A DNA stretch of 64,000 nucleotides, taken from Brachymonas denitrificans. Its GTDB lineage: Bacteria; Pseudomonadota; Gammaproteobacteria; Burkholderiales; Burkholderiaceae_C. The notes under the pieces are model-generated. The model did no database searches. It was given only the letters and a program-made list of their open reading frames with translations, and had not been told where the DNA came from. The first letter of the stretch is position 1. Each line of letters begins with the position of its first letter. The DNA lies in contig NZ_CAJQUA010000001.1 of assembly GCF_907163135.1 (NCBI RefSeq), positions 2,433,001-2,497,000 of the forward strand, read 5' to 3'. The position numbers and the translations under genes were made by a program. This document shows positions 18,448 through 30,983 of this stretch, piece by piece.

Positions 18448-19683
18448 ATGCAATTCGGCAATACCCCCCGCGGAAGCGACTATCTGCAGCGCCTGACGGA
18501 GTTTATGGACGAGCACGTCTATCCCGCCGAGGCGACCTATTACGCACAGCTCAAGCGCGGCGAGCTGCCCTGGAACGTGCCCCCGGTGATGGAGGAACTC
18601 AAGGCCAAGGCGCGGGCCGCCGGCCTGTGGAACCTGTTCCTTCCCGAAGAGGAGTGGGGCGCCGGCCTGAGCAATGCCGAATATGCGCCGCTGGCCGAAG
18701 TGATGGGCCGCTCGCTGATCGCGCCCGAGATCTTCAATTGCAACGCGCCCGACACCGGCAACATGGAAGTGCTGGTGAAATACGGCAGCGCGCAGCAGCA
18801 GGAGCGCTGGCTCAAGCCGCTGCTGGACGGCAGCATCCGCTCGGCCTTCTGCATGACCGAGCCCGGCGTGGCCAGCAGCGATGCCACCAACATGCAGGCC
18901 ACGGCCATCGAGGACGGCGACGAGGTGGTGCTGAACGGCCGCAAGTGGTGGAGCACCGGCATCGGCCATCCGGACTGCAAGGTGCTGGTGTTCATGGGCC
19001 TGAGTCTGCCTGATGCGCCCAAGCACGCCCGCCACAGCATGGTGCTGGTGCCGATCGACGCGCCCGGCGTGAAGATCGAACGCATGCTGACCGTGTTCGG
19101 CAAGCTGGACGAACCCTTCGGCCACGGCGAAGTCAGCTTCACCGATGTGCGCGTGCCGAAAGAAAACGTGATCCTCGGACTGGGCCGCGGCTTCGAGATT
19201 GCCCAGGGGCGGCTTGGCCCCGGCCGCATCCACCACTGCATGCGTGCCATCGGCGCTTCCGAGCGTGCGCTGGAACTGCTGGTGCAGCGTGCCATGAGCC
19301 GCACTGCCTTCGGCAAGCCGCTGGCGCTGCTCGGCGGTAACGGGGACGTGATCGCCAACGCCCGCATGGCGATCGAGCAGGCTCGCCTGCTCACGCTCAA
19401 GGCGGCCTGGATGATGGACACGGTCGGCGCCAAGGGCGCCATGAGCGAGATTTCCATGATCAAGGTGGTGGCGCCCGCGGTTTGCCAGCAGGTGGTTGAT
19501 GCCGCCATCCAGATCCACGGCGGCGGAGGACTGAGCGAGGATTTCATCCTGGCCGAGCTGTTCGGCTATGCCCGTGCGCTGCGCCTGGCAGACGGCCCGG
19601 ACGAGGTGCACCGCATGCTGGTCGCCAAGCTGGAGGTGAAGCGCCAGATGAAGCGGCTGGAAGGGATCTATGGCAAGCAGTGA
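18448..19683 (+). CDS. Acyl-CoA dehydrogenase (ACAD10/11-like)
   Basis: A 411-residue flavoprotein starting [20 protein letters not shown] after an AAGGAGA site; the in-frame ATG at 18412 lacks one. The FAD-binding motifs are [17 protein letters not shown] and the [18 protein letters not shown] sheet, and the C-terminal helices contain [19 protein letters not shown] and [12 protein letters not shown]. This subgroup is related to mammalian ACAD10/11, in which an APH-fold kinase domain is fused to the dehydrogenase. Here the kinase is the next gene. It should desaturate or eliminate on a CoA thioester; see the operon finding for the likely substrate class. Confidence 0.9.
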   Translation: MQFGNTPRGSDYLQRLTEFMDEHVYPAEATYYAQLKRGELPWNVPPVMEELKAKARAAGLWNLFLPEEEWGAGLSNAEYAPLAEVMGRSLIAPEIFNCNAPDTGNMEVLVKYGSAQQQERWLKPLLDGSIRSAFCMTEPGVASSDATNMQATAIEDGDEVVLNGRKWWSTGIGHPDCKVLVFMGLSLPDAPKHARHSMVLVPIDAPGVKIERMLTVFGKLDEPFGHGEVSFTDVRVPKENVILGLGRGFEIAQGRLGPGRIHHCMRAIGASERALELLVQRAMSRTAFGKPLALLGGNGDVIANARMAIEQARLLTLKAAWMMDTVGAKGAMSEISMIKVVAPAVCQQVVDAAIQIHGGGGLSEDFILAELFGYARALRLADGPDEVHRMLVAKLEVKRQMKRLEGIYGKQ

Positions 19684-19754
19684 GCCTTTCACGCGGCCAT
19701 TGGTGCTGTAAATCGGCCGGCCCACCGGAATAGAAACAACCCAGGAGACAACCC

Positions 19755-20834
19755 ATGGCTGAAGCCACCCCCGTTCTCACCGACCGCGCCGGCAAGGTGC
19801 GCCCCGGCGAGGAACTCGATGCCGCCCGCGTGGCCGCTTTCCTGCGCCAGCAGGGCGTGGACGTGCCCGGCGAACCCGCGATCACCCAGTTTGCCGGCGG
19901 AGCGTCCAACCTGACCTATCTGCTGCAATTCGCCGACCGCGACCTGATCCTGCGCCGTCCGCCCTTCGGCCAGCGTGCCGGCACAGCACACGACATGGTG
20001 CGCGAGGCGCGCGTGATGCAGGCGCTGCGCCCGGTCTATCCGCATGTGCCACGCATCGTCGCCATCTGCGAGGATGAATCGGTGCTGGGTTGTCCCTTCT
20101 ACGTGATGGAGCGGCTGGAGGGCATCATCCTGCGGCGCGATCCGCCCGCCGGCATGACGCTGTCGCCGGAGGCGGCCACCGCCCTGTGCCATGCCATGCT
20201 CGACCGGCTGGTCGACCTGCACCAGGTGGACTGGCAGGCCGCCGGCCTCGGCCAGCTCGGCAAGGGCGCCGGCTACGTGGCGCGCCAACTCGCCGGCTGG
20301 AGCCAGCGCTTTGCCGCCGCGCAGACCGACGACGTGCCCGGCTGCGAGGACGTGATCCAGTGGCTGCAGCAGCACGCCCCGGCGCAGGACGCCGCCACCA
20401 CGCTGATCCACAACGACTGGCGTTTCGACAACCTGGTACTCGATGCGCAGCAGCCCGAACGCATCGTCGGCGTGCTGGACTGGGAAATGGCCACGCTCGG
20501 CGATCCGCTGATGGATCTGGGCAATGCGCTGGCCTACTGGGTGCAGGCCGATGACGATCCCGTGTTCCTCTCCATGCGCCAGCAGCCCACGCACCTGCCC
20601 GGCATGCTCACGCGCGCCGAGGTGGTGCGTCATTACGGCGAGCGCATGGGGCTGGACGTGTCGAACTTTGCCTTCTACGAGGTGTTCGGCGTGTTCCGCC
20701 TCGCCGTGATCGTGCAGCAGATCTGGCACCGCTACCGCGCAGGGCATACGCAGAACCCGAAGTTTGCGCAGTTCGGCCAGGTGGCCGCCTACCTGCTGCA
20801 GCGCTGCCGCAAGCTGATGCGTCAGGCTGCCTGA
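19755..20834 (+). CDS. APH-fold phosphotransferase (ACAD10/11- and LvaA-like kinase)
   Basis: A 359-residue kinase-like protein. The N-lobe glycine loop is QFAGGASNLTYLLQF; the catalytic loop is LIHNDWRFDNLVL (His219, Asp221, Asn226), and the metal-binding aspartate is in VLDWEMATLGDP (Asp242). These match the aminoglycoside phosphotransferase fold as found in ACAD10/11 and in LvaA of the Pseudomonas levulinate pathway, where it phosphorylates a 4-hydroxyacyl-CoA. Adjacency to the dehydrogenase makes hydroxyacyl-CoA kinase more likely than antibiotic resistance. AGGAGA precedes the ATG. The stop codon shares a base with the start of the next gene. Confidence 0.87.
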   Translation: MAEATPVLTDRAGKVRPGEELDAARVAAFLRQQGVDVPGEPAITQFAGGASNLTYLLQFADRDLILRRPPFGQRAGTAHDMVREARVMQALRPVYPHVPRIVAICEDESVLGCPFYVMERLEGIILRRDPPAGMTLSPEAATALCHAMLDRLVDLHQVDWQAAGLGQLGKGAGYVARQLAGWSQRFAAAQTDDVPGCEDVIQWLQQHAPAQDAATTLIHNDWRFDNLVLDAQQPERIVGVLDWEMATLGDPLMDLGNALAYWVQADDDPVFLSMRQQPTHLPGMLTRAEVVRHYGERMGLDVSNFAFYEVFGVFRLAVIVQQIWHRYRAGHTQNPKFAQFGQVAAYLLQRCRKLMRQAA

Positions 20835-21535
20835 TGGCGACACTGCACCTGATCCGCCACGGGCAGGCGAACTTCTCCGGCGAGGACTATGACGAGCTCA
20901 GCCCGATCGGCAAGGAGCAGGCGGCGCTGACCGGCGCCTGGCTGGCGCAACGCGGCCTGATGCCGCAGCGCGCCTATGCCGGTACCCTGTGCCGCCAGCA
21001 GGACAGCGCGCGCGCCGCGCTGCAGGCGGCGGGGCTGGATCTGCCGGTTGCCATCCTCCCCGAGCTGGATGAGCTCGACCACCAGAACATCATCGCGGCC
21101 TGGAACCCCGAGTTCGCCGACATGGCCGCCTTGCGCTGCTGGCTGCGCGCGCAGGAACATCCGCGCCGCGCCTTCCAGCAGATTTTCGAGGCCGCCATGC
21201 GCGCCTGGCTCGCCGCCGCGCCGGACGACGCGCGTTACCGCGAAAGCTGGCCCCGGTTCCAGGCGCGCAGCGTGCAGGCGCTGCAGCAGATGCTGCGCGA
21301 CAGCAGCGGCTGCGCGAATGTGTGGGCCTTCAGCTCGGGCGGGCCGGTGGCCGCCATCTGCCAGCATCTGCTGGGCATGGACAATGCACGGACGCTGGGC
21401 CTGAGCTGGACGCTGGCCAATGCCAGCATCACGCGCATTCTCTGGCCCGCCCATGCACCGGAACGCGCCAGCGTGCAGTGCCTGAATGGATTCGCCCATC
21501 TGGAGGGCGTGCCGGATATGCTGACCTGGCGTTGA
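20834..21535 (+). CDS. Histidine phosphatase family protein
   Basis: A 233-residue protein whose N terminus LHLIRHGQANFSGEDYDELSPIG carries the RHG catalytic motif and the following conserved glutamate region; the second histidine expected near the C terminus is not obvious, where VWAFSSGGPVAAICQ replaces the usual SHGG. The missing second histidine means activity may be altered. Its start overlaps the kinase stop by one base, so the two are translated together. In this operon it could remove phosphate from a dead-end intermediate or bind a phosphorylated acyl compound; this is speculation. Confidence 0.82.
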   Translation: MATLHLIRHGQANFSGEDYDELSPIGKEQAALTGAWLAQRGLMPQRAYAGTLCRQQDSARAALQAAGLDLPVAILPELDELDHQNIIAAWNPEFADMAALRCWLRAQEHPRRAFQQIFEAAMRAWLAAAPDDARYRESWPRFQARSVQALQQMLRDSSGCANVWAFSSGGPVAAICQHLLGMDNARTLGLSWTLANASITRILWPAHAPERASVQCLNGFAHLEGVPDMLTWR

Positions 21536-21583
21536 GCGAGTCAGCCACCCCTCATAACAACCTGCTTCCAAGGAGACCTCCCA

Positions 21584-22351
21584 ATGAACCAGACCCTCTT
21601 CAACCTGCAGGGCAAGATCGCCCTCGTCACCGGCGCCAGCCGCGGCATCGGCGAGGCGATTGCCCTGCTGCTGGCCGAACAGGGCGCGCACGTGATCGTG
21701 TCCAGCCGCAAGCTGCCTGCCTGCGAGGAGGTGGCCGACAAGATCCGGGCCGCCGGCGGCCAGGCCACCGCGCTGCCCTGCCATATTGGCGAGCCGGACC
21801 AGATTGCCGGCCTGTTCGAGGCCATCGAGCGCCAGTTCGGCCGGCTCGATATTCTGGTCAACAACGCCGCCACCAACCCCTACTTCGGCCCCATCGCCGA
21901 TACGCCGGTGGACGCCATGCAGAAGACCATCGACGTCAACATCCGTGGCTACTTCATGATGTCTGCGGCCGCGGTCCGGCTGATGAAGCCGAAGGGCGGC
22001 GGTGCCATCGTCAACGTGGCTTCGGTGAACGGCGTGATTCCGGGCGACCTGCAGGGCATTTACTCCATCACCAAGGCCGCCGTGATCTCCATGACCCAGG
22101 CCTTTGCCAAGGAGTGCGCGCAGGACGGCATCCGGGTGAACGCATTGCTGCCCGGCGCCACCAGGACGAAGTTCGCCGCAGCCCTGTTCGAGACGCCGGC
22201 CATGCGCGACCAGTTCATGGGCCACACGCCGATGCGCCGAGGCGCCGAGCCGGAGGAGATGGCCGGGGCCGTGCTTTATCTGGTATCTCCCGCTGCCAGC
22301 TACACCACTGGCGTGGCGCTGAACGTGGACGGGGGCTATCTGGTCGGCTGA
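21584..22351 (+). CDS. Short-chain dehydrogenase/reductase
   Basis: A 255-residue SDR with the cofactor loop TGASRGIG, the NNAA motif (LVNNAATNPYFG), and the catalytic Ser-Tyr-Lys (ASVNG...YSITK). An acidic residue is not found where NAD-specific enzymes have it; SSRK there suggests NADP(H). Its C terminus GGYLVG is usual. It ends the operon and, with the dehydrogenase and kinase, would act on the beta- or gamma-hydroxyl of an acyl-CoA. AAGGAGA stands before the ATG. The last 16 bases overlap the end of mrdA on the other strand. Confidence 0.9.
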   Translation: MNQTLFNLQGKIALVTGASRGIGEAIALLLAEQGAHVIVSSRKLPACEEVADKIRAAGGQATALPCHIGEPDQIAGLFEAIERQFGRLDILVNNAATNPYFGPIADTPVDAMQKTIDVNIRGYFMMSAAAVRLMKPKGGGAIVNVASVNGVIPGDLQGIYSITKAAVISMTQAFAKECAQDGIRVNALLPGATRTKFAAALFETPAMRDQFMGHTPMRRGAEPEEMAGAVLYLVSPAASYTTGVALNVDGGYLVG

Positions 22352-24705
22352 TTGCGCCGCTGCGCCGGCGGCGGGCTGCTGGCCGCCGGGGCCGGCACCG
22401 AGGCGCCCGACAGCGGGGCCGAGGCCGGGAACAGGCGCTGCAGCGCCAGCGCCGCGGGCGGCAGGCTGAAGCCCGGCGCGCTGGCCGCTGTGCGTGCGCC
22501 ATTGGCCAGGGCCGGTGCGCCTGCACTGCGCGGAGCCGAGGGCTGGCCGGCTGCGGCTCCTGTCGCGATGCCTGCCCCCGGCAGCGCGGCCGAAGCGCCG
22601 GAGGCAGCCATGCCGGCCGGTCCGGCAACACCGGCAGCCACTGCATCTGCCACGGCGCCTGACGCCGCAGTCACCGCCGCCACCGCAGACGCCCCCTGCA
22701 GCGCCGCCATGCCGGTGCCATCGGGCGTCGGCGCCAGCAGCTTCACGTCTTCCGGCGGCCAGGGCATGGTCGCTGCATTGCGTGGCACCCCGATCGGGCG
22801 GCTGCTGCGCCCCACTTGCGTCGCCGCAATGTCCCCTGCGTTCGGGTACTGCTGCAGCAGCCAGTAATCCAGCACGCGACGGACGATGGGGGCGGCCGCG
22901 GTGGCGCCAAAACCGGCGTTCTCCACAATCACCGCCACCGCAATGCGTGGCGTATCCACCGGCGCAAAGGCCACGTACAGCGAATGGTCGCGCTTGCGCT
23001 CGGACAGGGCGGCCGCGTTGTAGCGCTGGTTCTGGCCGATGGTCACGGCCTGGGCGGTGCCGGTCTTGCCGCCGCTCAGATAGGGTGCCCCGGCAAACAC
23101 GCCCCTGCCGGTGCCCTCCAGCGTCACACCCACCATGCCGTTCTTGATCATGGTGATATGTTCCGGCTTGTAACCCAGCTTGCGGTCCGGCTCGCGCTCG
23201 GGCTCCACCAGCTGTTGCGAGCCGGCTTCCTGCAAGCCCCGCACCACGTGCGGTTGCTGGCTGGTACCGCCATTGACCAGCGTGGCCAGCGCATGCGCCA
23301 GCTGCAGCATGGTGAAGTTGTTGTAGCCCTGGCCGATGCCCAGCGAAATCGTCTCGCCCGACAGCCACTTCTGCTGCGCGGGCCGCTTGTAGGCCTTGCG
23401 CTTCCACTCCGGGCTGGGCAGGATGCCGCGCACCTCGCCCTTCAGGTCGATGCCGGTGATCTGGCCGAAACCCAGCGGCGCCATGAAATCATGAATGGCC
23501 TGCACGCCCATCTCGTGCGCCAGCGAGTAGTAGTACACGTTGCTCGACTTGACGATGCTCCGGTGCAGGTTGACCGAGCCCAGCGCATGTCCGCTGCGGA
23601 AACGGTGGTTGCCGAACATCCAGTAGCCCGGATCATGGATGGTGGTGCCGGCCGTGCGCGCACCGGTTTCCAGTGCAGCCAGCGCCATGAAAGGCTTGTA
23701 GGTGGAGCCGGGGGGATAGGTGCCCCGCAACGCGCGGTTCAGCAGCGGCTTGTCGATGGAGTCGTTCAGTGCCGACCAGTTTTCCTGGTCGATGCCTTCC
23801 ACGAACAGGTTGGGGTCGAACGTGGGCTTGCTCACGAAGGCCAGCACCTCGCCATTGCGCGGATCGATGGCCACCAGCGCGCCGCGCCGCTTGCCGAACA
23901 GGTCTTCCACCATTTTCTGCAGCTTGATGTCGATCGACAGCACCACGTTCTGCCCGGGCGTGGCCGGGCTGCTCGCCAGCCGGCGCACGATGAAGCCGCC
24001 CGCGGTGGTCTCCATCTGCTCCCGCCCGGAAATGCCGTGCAGCTCCTTCTCGTAGGCCTGCTCCACCCCCAGCTTGCCGATATGGTCGGTGCCCTTGTAG
24101 TTGTCGGCGTCGTCGCCTTCCTCGATCGCTTCCTTCTCGCGCTGGTTGATGCGGCCGATGTAGCCGATGAGGTGGCTGCCCAGCTCGCCGTAGGGGTAGT
24201 AGCGCAGCAGGCGGGCATTCACCTCGACCCCCGGGAAGCGGTAGCGCTGGGCGGCGAAACGCGCGATCTCCTCGTCGCTCAGGCGGGTGCGCAGCGGGAT
24301 CGCCTCGTAGCTGCGGCTGTCGGCGCGCAGGCGGTTGAAGCGGCGGCGGTCGGTGTCGCTGATCGGAATCAGTTCGCCGAGTGCGGCAATGGTGGCTTCC
24401 AGGTCCTCGATCTTGCTCGGCGTGAGTTCCAGCGTATAGGCCGAATAGTTGGAGGCCAGCACGATGCCGTTGCGGTCGCGGATCTCGCCACGGCTGGGTA
24501 CCACCGGCACCAGCGCCGTGCGGTTGCTCTCGGCCTGGGCGATGTAGTCCTCGTGGCGCACGATCTGCAGCACGCTCCAGCGGTATACCAGCAGCCCGAA
24601 ACAGACCAGCACCAGCAGGCCCATCGCGATCAGGCGATAGGTGAACTGCTGCTGCTGCGATTCGGCATTGCGCAGCTCGTTGGCGACGGGAAGGCTGTAG
24701 TTCAT
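22336..24705 (-). CDS. mrdA: Penicillin-binding protein 2, elongation transpeptidase
   Basis: A 789-residue PBP2. A membrane anchor (LIAMGLLVLVCFGLLVY) precedes the pedestal domain with SRGEIRDRNG. The transpeptidase motifs are present: STYK with the nucleophile at Ser334, SSN, and GGKTGTAQ (Lys547). PBP2 crosslinks peptidoglycan for cell elongation together with RodA and MreBCD. About 150 residues after the catalytic domain are a low-complexity Ala/Pro/Ser/Gly tail, not needed for catalysis and unusual in length. It is the last gene of the mre operon; rodA, often next, is not here. Its stop overlaps the SDR gene end by 16 bases. Confidence 0.95.
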   Translation of the reverse strand: MNYSLPVANELRNAESQQQQFTYRLIAMGLLVLVCFGLLVYRWSVLQIVRHEDYIAQAESNRTALVPVVPSRGEIRDRNGIVLASNYSAYTLELTPSKIEDLEATIAALGELIPISDTDRRRFNRLRADSRSYEAIPLRTRLSDEEIARFAAQRYRFPGVEVNARLLRYYPYGELGSHLIGYIGRINQREKEAIEEGDDADNYKGTDHIGKLGVEQAYEKELHGISGREQMETTAGGFIVRRLASSPATPGQNVVLSIDIKLQKMVEDLFGKRRGALVAIDPRNGEVLAFVSKPTFDPNLFVEGIDQENWSALNDSIDKPLLNRALRGTYPPGSTYKPFMALAALETGARTAGTTIHDPGYWMFGNHRFRSGHALGSVNLHRSIVKSSNVYYYSLAHEMGVQAIHDFMAPLGFGQITGIDLKGEVRGILPSPEWKRKAYKRPAQQKWLSGETISLGIGQGYNNFTMLQLAHALATLVNGGTSQQPHVVRGLQEAGSQQLVEPEREPDRKLGYKPEHITMIKNGMVGVTLEGTGRGVFAGAPYLSGGKTGTAQAVTIGQNQRYNAAALSERKRDHSLYVAFAPVDTPRIAVAVIVENAGFGATAAAPIVRRVLDYWLLQQYPNAGDIAATQVGRSSRPIGVPRNAATMPWPPEDVKLLAPTPDGTGMAALQGASAVAAVTAASGAVADAVAAGVAGPAGMAASGASAALPGAGIATGAAAGQPSAPRSAGAPALANGARTAASAPGFSLPPAALALQRLFPASAPLSGASVPAPAASSPPPAQRRNQPTR

Positions 24706-24721
24706 GCGCGCAACAGCTCCC

Positions 24722-25240
24722 TCAGAGCGGGCGCGTCAGGTCGCGGTCGGGGGCGCGGCGCTGCGGCGCCAGCAGCAGCAGGCTCAGCAGCGGCCACAGT
24801 GCGGTCTCGAGCAGCGGAGCCCCGAGCAGCGACCAGCCCGGGAACTGTCCGCCGCTGATCAGGCGCAGCACCCAGATCAGGCCGTGCGTGAGCAGCGCGA
24901 TGCCGAAAATCTGGGGCGTCTGCAGCCAGGGCGAAAACCACAGCATGCGGCGCTGTGCCAGCGTGATCAGGTAGGCGGCCAGCGCATAGCCCACGGCATG
25001 CATGCCCAGCAGGGTGGTGTGGTGCACGTCCATTACCAGTCCGAACACGAAGGCCATGCCCACACCCAGAAAGGCCGGCTGGTGCAGGCACCAGAACAGC
25101 ACGGTCAGCAGCAGCACGTCCGGCACCCAGGGGGTGCGCCCGAACGGCATCAGGTTGATCAGCAATGCCACCAGCAGGCTGCCCCAGATGAACCAGGGGT
25201 TGACCGGCAGCAGCAGGCGTTGGCCTTTTTCCAGCATCAT
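24722..25240 (-). CDS. mreD: Rod shape-determining protein MreD
   Basis: A 172-residue polytopic membrane protein with five to six hydrophobic segments. Its family signature is the stretch [34 protein letters not shown]. It begins by overlapping the mreC stop (ATGA) and lies 16 bases before mrdA. MreD helps anchor the elongation complex in the inner membrane. Confidence 0.93.
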   Translation of the reverse strand: MMLEKGQRLLLPVNPWFIWGSLLVALLINLMPFGRTPWVPDVLLLTVLFWCLHQPAFLGVGMAFVFGLVMDVHHTTLLGMHAVGYALAAYLITLAQRRMLWFSPWLQTPQIFGIALLTHGLIWVLRLISGGQFPGWSLLGAPLLETALWPLLSLLLLAPQRRAPDRDLTRPL

Positions 25241-26196
25241 CGTTTCGCTCCCTGGCCCGGACGCTCCTTGCCCGCCGGGCCCTTGCGTTGCGGCGTTCTG
25301 GCCGCGCTGGCTGCAGCTGCCACGGCTTCACTCTTGACCTGTTCCTGCGGCTCCAGCACCAGCACATAGCCCAGGGCCAGCGGCTTGGCGGCCGGCGTGG
25401 CCTGCACGCGCGTGAACGAGGTGTTGCTGCGGCGATCCACCAGCGAGACCGTGCCCACCGGCAGGCCGGCCGGATAGACACCACCCAGACCGCTCGTCGT
25501 CAGCACATCGCCGACCCTGAAATCGGCATTGCTAGCCATGAAGCGCACTTCCAGCGCGCTGGCCTGCGGCGACTGGCTGTCGCCATAGGCCAGGCCGCGC
25601 TCGCCGGTGCGGCTGTTGATGATGGGGGTGGCATGCTCGGGGTTGTCGATCAGCGTGACTTCGCTGGAGAGCGGATAGACGCGCAGCACCTGGCCCAGCA
25701 GGCCGGAGGCATCGATGACCGGCGCCCCCTCGACGATGCCGGCGCTGCTGCCCTTGTTGATCACCACGCGGCGGGTGAACGGATCGGGGGCGATGTAGAC
25801 CACCTCGGCCGCGCGGGCCTGGATCGGCAGCGCCTGCTCCAGGCTGAGCAGTTCGCGCAGCGACTGGTTCTCGCGCATCAGCAGGTCGGCACGTTGCGCC
25901 TTCAGGGCCTGCTGCGCCATCAGCGTGGCGGCCTGCTCCTGGGTCTGCTTGGCGGTTTCCACCGTGGTGACGTAGGTGCCGAGCAGGTTGACGGTCTTGA
26001 CCGGCTGCGCGCCCAGCCATTGCAAGGGCGCCAGCACCGTGGCCGTGACGGAACGCGCGGTGCTGCCGATGCCGAACCGGCTGTCGGCCACCATCAGGAA
26101 AATGCCAAGCGTCGTGGCGAGCAGCAGCCGCACCAGCGGCGTGGGGCCGCGGTTGAACAGGCGGGGCGTGCTGCGCTCGAAGGTATCCAGCGGCAT
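25237..26196 (-). CDS. mreC: Rod shape-determining protein MreC
   Basis: A 319-residue bitopic protein. A short cytoplasmic N terminus leads to the membrane segment [18 protein letters not shown], then a coiled-coil region (about residues 75-115, [20 protein letters not shown]...[12 protein letters not shown]) and the beta-barrel domain with [19 protein letters not shown] and [19 protein letters not shown]. The C terminus is a Lys/Ala/Pro-rich tail. MreC links MreB to PBP2 across the membrane. It lies 39 bases after mreB. Confidence 0.95.
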   Translation of the reverse strand: MPLDTFERSTPRLFNRGPTPLVRLLLATTLGIFLMVADSRFGIGSTARSVTATVLAPLQWLGAQPVKTVNLLGTYVTTVETAKQTQEQAATLMAQQALKAQRADLLMRENQSLRELLSLEQALPIQARAAEVVYIAPDPFTRRVVINKGSSAGIVEGAPVIDASGLLGQVLRVYPLSSEVTLIDNPEHATPIINSRTGERGLAYGDSQSPQASALEVRFMASNADFRVGDVLTTSGLGGVYPAGLPVGTVSLVDRRSNTSFTRVQATPAAKPLALGYVLVLEPQEQVKSEAVAAAASAARTPQRKGPAGKERPGQGAKR

Positions 26197-26235
26197 GATT
26201 CAGCGGGCGTGCAGCGCGGCAGCCACGGGCGGGCC

Positions 26236-29428
<3,193 letters not shown>

Positions 29429-29432
29429 CACC

Positions 29433-30890
29433 ATGACCCAACAATCCAAGTCGCTGCTGGTGCAGGGCTACGAAGTCGTGATCGGCTTCGAGACGCATGC
29501 CCAGCTCTCCACCCAGAGCAAGATCTTCAGCCGCGCCAGTACCGCCTTCGGCGCCGAACCCAACACCCAGGCATGCGCCGTGGACATGGCGCTGCCCGGC
29601 ACGCTGCCGGTGATGAACCGCGCCGCGGTCGACCGCGCCATCCGCTTCGGCCTGGCCGTGGGTTCGCACATCGCGCCGCGCAGCATTTTTGCGCGCAAGA
29701 ACTATTTCTACCCGGATCTGCCCAAGGGCTACCAGATCAGCCAGTTCGAGATACCGGTGGTGCAGGGCGGGGAAGTCAGCTTCTATGTGGGTGACGAGCC
29801 GCGCACCGTGCGCCTGGTGCGCGCGCACCTGGAAGAGGACGCCGGCAAGTCGCTGCACGAGGACTTCCACGGCCAGAGCGGCATCGACCTGAACCGCGCC
29901 GGCACGCCGCTGCTGGAGATCGTGACCGAGCCCGACATGCGCAGCACCGAAGAGGCCGTGGCCTATGCCAGGGAACTGCACAAGATCGTGACCTGGATCG
30001 GCATCTGCGACGGCAACATGCAGGAAGGCTCGTTCCGCTGCGACGCCAACGTCAGCGTGCGCAAGCCGGGCGCGCCGCTGGGCACGCGCCGCGAGATCAA
30101 GAACCTGAACAGCTTCAAGTTCATGCAGCAGGCGATCGACTACGAGATCCGCTGGCAGATCGAGCAGATCGAGGACGGCCACGCGATCCAGCAGGCCACC
30201 GTGCTGTTCGATCCGGATACTGGCGAAACGCGCGCCATGCGCACCAAGGAAGACGCAGCCGACTACCGCTACTTCCCCGACCCCGACCTGCCGCCGCTGC
30301 TGATCGCGCGCGACTGGGTGGAGCAGGTGAAGGGCGAAATGCCCGAGTTGCCGCGCGCCATGGCGACGCGCTTCGTGGCCGACTACGGCCTGCCCGAATA
30401 CGACGCCAGCCAGCTCACGCTGAGCCGCGAGGTGGCCGCCTACTTCGAAGACACCGCCCGGGCCAGCGGCCAGCCCAAGCTGAGCAGCAACTGGGTCATG
30501 GGCGAACTGTCGCGCCGCCTGAATGCGGACGAGAAGGACGTGACGCAGAGCCCGGTCGGCAGCGGACAATTGGCCAAGCTGATCCAGCGCATTGCCGATG
30601 GCACCATCAGCAACGCTGCCGGCCGCCAGGTGTTCGAAGCGCTGTGGACCGGCGAATCCGCCGACGTGGACGCCACCATCGAGGCCAAGGGCCTGAAGCA
30701 GATGAATGACACCGGCGCGCTGGAGCAGATCATCGACGAGGTGATCGCTGCCAACCCCGGCAACGTCGAGCAGTACAAGGCCGGCAAGGACAAGGCCTTC
30801 AACGCCCTGGTCGGCCAGGTGATGAAAGCCAGCAAGGGCAAGGCCAATCCGGGGCAGGTGAACCAGCTGCTCAAGCAGAAGCTGGGCTAA
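29433..30890 (+). CDS. gatB: Asp-tRNA(Asn)/Glu-tRNA(Gln) amidotransferase subunit B
   Basis: A 485-residue GatB. The N-terminal cradle starts [21 protein letters not shown] and includes [17 protein letters not shown] and [16 protein letters not shown]; the C-terminal helical and tail (YqeY-like) domains end in [20 protein letters not shown]. It phosphorylates the mischarged tRNA and directs amidation, receiving ammonia from GatA. Last gene of the gatCAB operon. Confidence 0.97.
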   Translation: MTQQSKSLLVQGYEVVIGFETHAQLSTQSKIFSRASTAFGAEPNTQACAVDMALPGTLPVMNRAAVDRAIRFGLAVGSHIAPRSIFARKNYFYPDLPKGYQISQFEIPVVQGGEVSFYVGDEPRTVRLVRAHLEEDAGKSLHEDFHGQSGIDLNRAGTPLLEIVTEPDMRSTEEAVAYARELHKIVTWIGICDGNMQEGSFRCDANVSVRKPGAPLGTRREIKNLNSFKFMQQAIDYEIRWQIEQIEDGHAIQQATVLFDPDTGETRAMRTKEDAADYRYFPDPDLPPLLIARDWVEQVKGEMPELPRAMATRFVADYGLPEYDASQLTLSREVAAYFEDTARASGQPKLSSNWVMGELSRRLNADEKDVTQSPVGSGQLAKLIQRIADGTISNAAGRQVFEALWTGESADVDATIEAKGLKQMNDTGALEQIIDEVIAANPGNVEQYKAGKDKAFNALVGQVMKASKGKANPGQVNQLLKQKLG

Positions 30891-30942
30891 GTACAAGGAC
30901 GGATTCGCCTGCGGGCTACGTTCTGTCACAATTCGCATTGAC

Positions 30943-30962
30943 CCGGCGGAAGGTTCCGCCGG
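30943..30962. terminator. GC-rich hairpin after gatB
   Basis: CCGGCGGAA (30943-30951) and TTCCGCCGG (30954-30962) pair perfectly. No T-run follows on either strand, so it is either a weak terminator of gatCAB or a stem in the leader of the next gene, whose ATG is 21 bases downstream. Confidence 0.45.
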
Positions 30963-30983
30963 CGCACGCAGCATCACTTTCTT

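Noticed and set aside
19755-20834. Aminoglycoside resistance gene.
   Set aside because: The APH fold is present, but the operon with an acyl-CoA dehydrogenase fits the ACAD10/11-LvaA kinase group better.
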